Below are positions 61,700 to 64,000 of a DNA stretch of 64,000 nucleotides, piece after piece. Source of the DNA: Meriones unguiculatus (taxonomy: Eukaryota; Chordata; Mammalia; Rodentia; Muridae). The first letter of the stretch is position 1. Every line of letters begins with the position of its first letter. The stretch spans positions 72,497,960 to 72,561,959 of the forward strand of contig NC_083362.1 in assembly GCF_030254825.1 (NCBI RefSeq), in the 5' to 3' direction. Both the position numbers and the translations under genes were made by a program. The notes beneath the pieces are model-generated. The model was given only the letters and a program-made list of their open reading frames with translations, did not search any database and had not been told where the DNA came from.

Positions 61700-64000
61700 T
61701 GTATATATCTTAAATCTCAAATATTTTTTCCAAATTACCTATTTTATGTATTTACATATTCTAAGACTTTTATTTAACTTTCATTATGGAGCTATGGTTT
61801 TTAATGAAATTACTGCAAAGTCAGTAAGGACTTTGGAAAGGACTGGTTAGCTAATGACTAGGCTAACAGGGATAGAACGAGGGTGTATGTTGTCAGTGCA
61901 GCTGTCATGGTTGTTTAGTAAGAGGTGAGATTACAAGTCACTCTCATTGAACCAAGAAAGATCTTACAACTGCGTTGAATCTTCAGGGAGAGAAGCCAAA
62001 ACTGTACCAGGGTTAGACTGCAGATAGCCAGGGTTGAGGCCTGGTGTGCTCAAGGGAGTAGGCCATGATGAGCAACTCTCCCAAGCCACTTTTCAGAGCA
62101 GTCTCAAGTGGCCCAGCATCTACCTGAGGACCCAGGGTCACTTGTGTGCCACCACTGAGCACATGTGCATAAACAGACACTCCCAGGAAGGAAGCATCCT
62201 CCTGAGGAGGTAGTTAACATCTCCCTTAGCCACTGTTCCCAAAGCTAGAACTTGAATTTAAAAGTGACCATTTTGAAGCAAAGAAAATTGAAGTAATTTG
62301 GGAGTGTTTGGGCAAATTCACCAAGGTAACTGGGAATATGAACTTAGGAATCAGTTTGGGTGGGGTCTCTAGTATTTTGAAATCTCAAGACAGCATACTC
62401 AGATGTACCCTGAGCATATCACATCATAGCTAGTTGCTGGTTTGTTGTTCAGGTGGTTGGTTGGTTGCTTGCTTGCTTGGTTTAAAAGAGCGGAAGCACA
62501 GAGACAAGTGTGATGGCACTCAGCTGTAGTCTTAGCACTCAGAGACTAGGGCAGGAAGGTCACAAGTTTGAAGCCACCGAGGCCTACATAGCAAGTTCCA
62601 CTTCAAGGTAAAGGAAAGAAGAGAAGTGCAGGGGAAGAAGCCACTGACAGCTCTGTTCACCATCTGTCTCTCCCTGTCACCTAACTTGTTCTATAGCTAG
62701 GACCTGACTGAATGTAGTTCTTAGCTAGCCTAGGGGAAAACATGCCTCAGACTAAGCTTGGCACTAATGTTCTAAACTTCTACCATGTTTAGAAAGACTG
62801 GACTACAGCTATAGTCCCTTGCTACTATCCACCCACTTCAGCCTGTCCTGGCCAAGCCTGCCACCTACCTTCATTGCTCTTTGTTTTCCTGTTCAGTAAC
62901 TGGGAAGGGAGTCCTGGCTTCTGGCTCTTCTTTCTTTTCCATCTTGGAAATGGACCTTCAAGTGATAGGACGGACTGCTTAGGTTTTCTTGCTGGAAAGA
63001 AGCCCTGGTGGGAAGTAACTAGAGTAATAACTTGTTGAAGGAAAGTGGAGCAGGGCCCTGCAGTGGCCCTGCAGAGTGCAGGTCATTTCTGACCCGGCCC
63101 AGCATCCATCAGTATTTTCCTGAGCTCCTCTTCCTGCCCCACAGCTATACTGGATCCAGAGCCTCAGCTACCCACATTCTTATCCACAAGGCAGACTTCT
63201 GCGTCTCTTCCTGAGTTAGAAAGTCCTGTCACTCTCCCACTGTCCCACCTTTCTGTTCATCCTGCTCACAAGAGTGGGATTGTTTCTGTCAGGCTTTATC
63301 TGGGCACAGATGTGGCACTGAGAGGGAAGAAGTGAAGTAAAACAAACGTCTTCTGTGCTTGCTTCAGCATGTGCCACAGGTAGAAGGGGTGTCATCTGCA
63401 ATGCAGACTTAGTGGCACAGCACACCAGCTCAGAGTTCAGAACCTGTGGACACCACTTCCTCCTGCGTTCCTCTGTGGTGTAATTAGGATTCCTTAGCAT
63501 CTTTTGTTGGCCTCTGATAGCTCAGAGGAATCTGTCCTTAGGAAAGGTTTGTATACCATTTAAGAAGATGGTTCCCAGTTAACACCTTGTCTTCAGCTCT
63601 GAGATGAAAATAGTTGATAAATGAGCCACAGAGTCACATGTGTCAGAAAAGGGCTAGTGAGCTTTGGAAATCACGTCAGGTTCTTCCAGGTTCCCCTAGA
63701 GCAGCTCACTCATGGTATACAGAACAGTTAGTATGTGGTTGTGGGGCTCATGGTCACTGTCCGCGTGCTTCCAGCCACCAGGGGCAGGAGGGAACTGCCC
63801 TTGGCTGCCTGAACATACTACCTCTTCGTTGTTTATTTACTGTGGACCAGCTGCCTAGTTAAATGTAGGAAGATCAAGTAAGGCCACAGCACTGCAGTGA
63901 CCCTTTAAAATGAAAAAGGAAATTGACTTCAGAAGCCTGTAATGAGAGTTTGCTTCAGTTTCTAGCGCATTTGAAAACAAAGCCCTGGTCTAGGGCAGCA
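61700..64000. other. Non-coding right end of the window
   Basis: One diverged B1 at about 62505-62625 (GTGTGATGGCACTCAGCTGT). The rest is unique and holds no recognised exon. Efhd1 is the expected next gene in this synteny block, but nothing here reads as one of its exons. Confidence 0.4.

Overview
The window is mammalian nuclear DNA from a muroid rodent. The genes are split into many small exons with GT-AG introns. The intervening DNA is full of rodent SINE families (B1, B2/B3, ID and ID-B1 fusion 'B4'), MaLR-like LTR remnants and (CA)n, (GA)n and (GAAA)n microsatellites. Gene order and encoded proteins match the block Prss56 - Chrnd - Chrng - Eif4e2 (mouse chromosome 1, human 2q37.1). Several residues differ from the mouse proteins as I remember them, so the species is probably not house mouse; I cannot name it.

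Layout, all genes on the + strand. 1-9.4 kb: intergenic, SINE-rich between 3 and 5.2 kb, with a locally duplicated ~190-bp segment. 9.4-14.2 kb: Prss56, 13 coding exons, a secreted trypsin-like serine protease (605 aa) with a long C-terminal extension. 14.9-15.9 kb: a processed pseudogene of cofilin-1 with its 3'UTR. 17.1-24.6 kb: Chrnd, 12 exons, delta subunit of the muscle nicotinic acetylcholine receptor (517 aa). 24.6-30.1 kb: intergenic. 30.1-35.9 kb: Chrng, 12 exons, the fetal gamma subunit (519 aa). 35.9-38.4 kb: a dense cluster of SINEs and microsatellites. 38.3-39 kb: CpG island. 38.5 kb onward: Eif4e2 (4EHP), seven coding exons to 54.87 kb for the 245-aa form, plus a distal alternative last exon at 59.39 kb for a 236-aa form. 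No further gene is recognised up to 64 kb.

Chrnd and Chrng are tandem paralogues: all eleven intron phases are identical and several exons have identical lengths. Their products co-assemble with alpha1 and beta1 in the fetal neuromuscular junction receptor. Both have myogenic-type E-boxes just upstream. Prss56 and Eif4e2 are functionally unrelated neighbours.

I found no new multi-gene system. The most unusual observations are: a 44-bp near-identical copy of the end of the Chrng coding sequence inside Chrng intron 8, next to a strong G-quadruplex motif; a GC-AG intron in Chrng; a sense-oriented solo ERV LTR with an intact 4-bp target duplication in Eif4e2; a local duplication upstream of Prss56; and a NAGNAG acceptor in Prss56. 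Exon boundaries were placed by hand from splice motifs, reading frame and remembered orthologue sequence.
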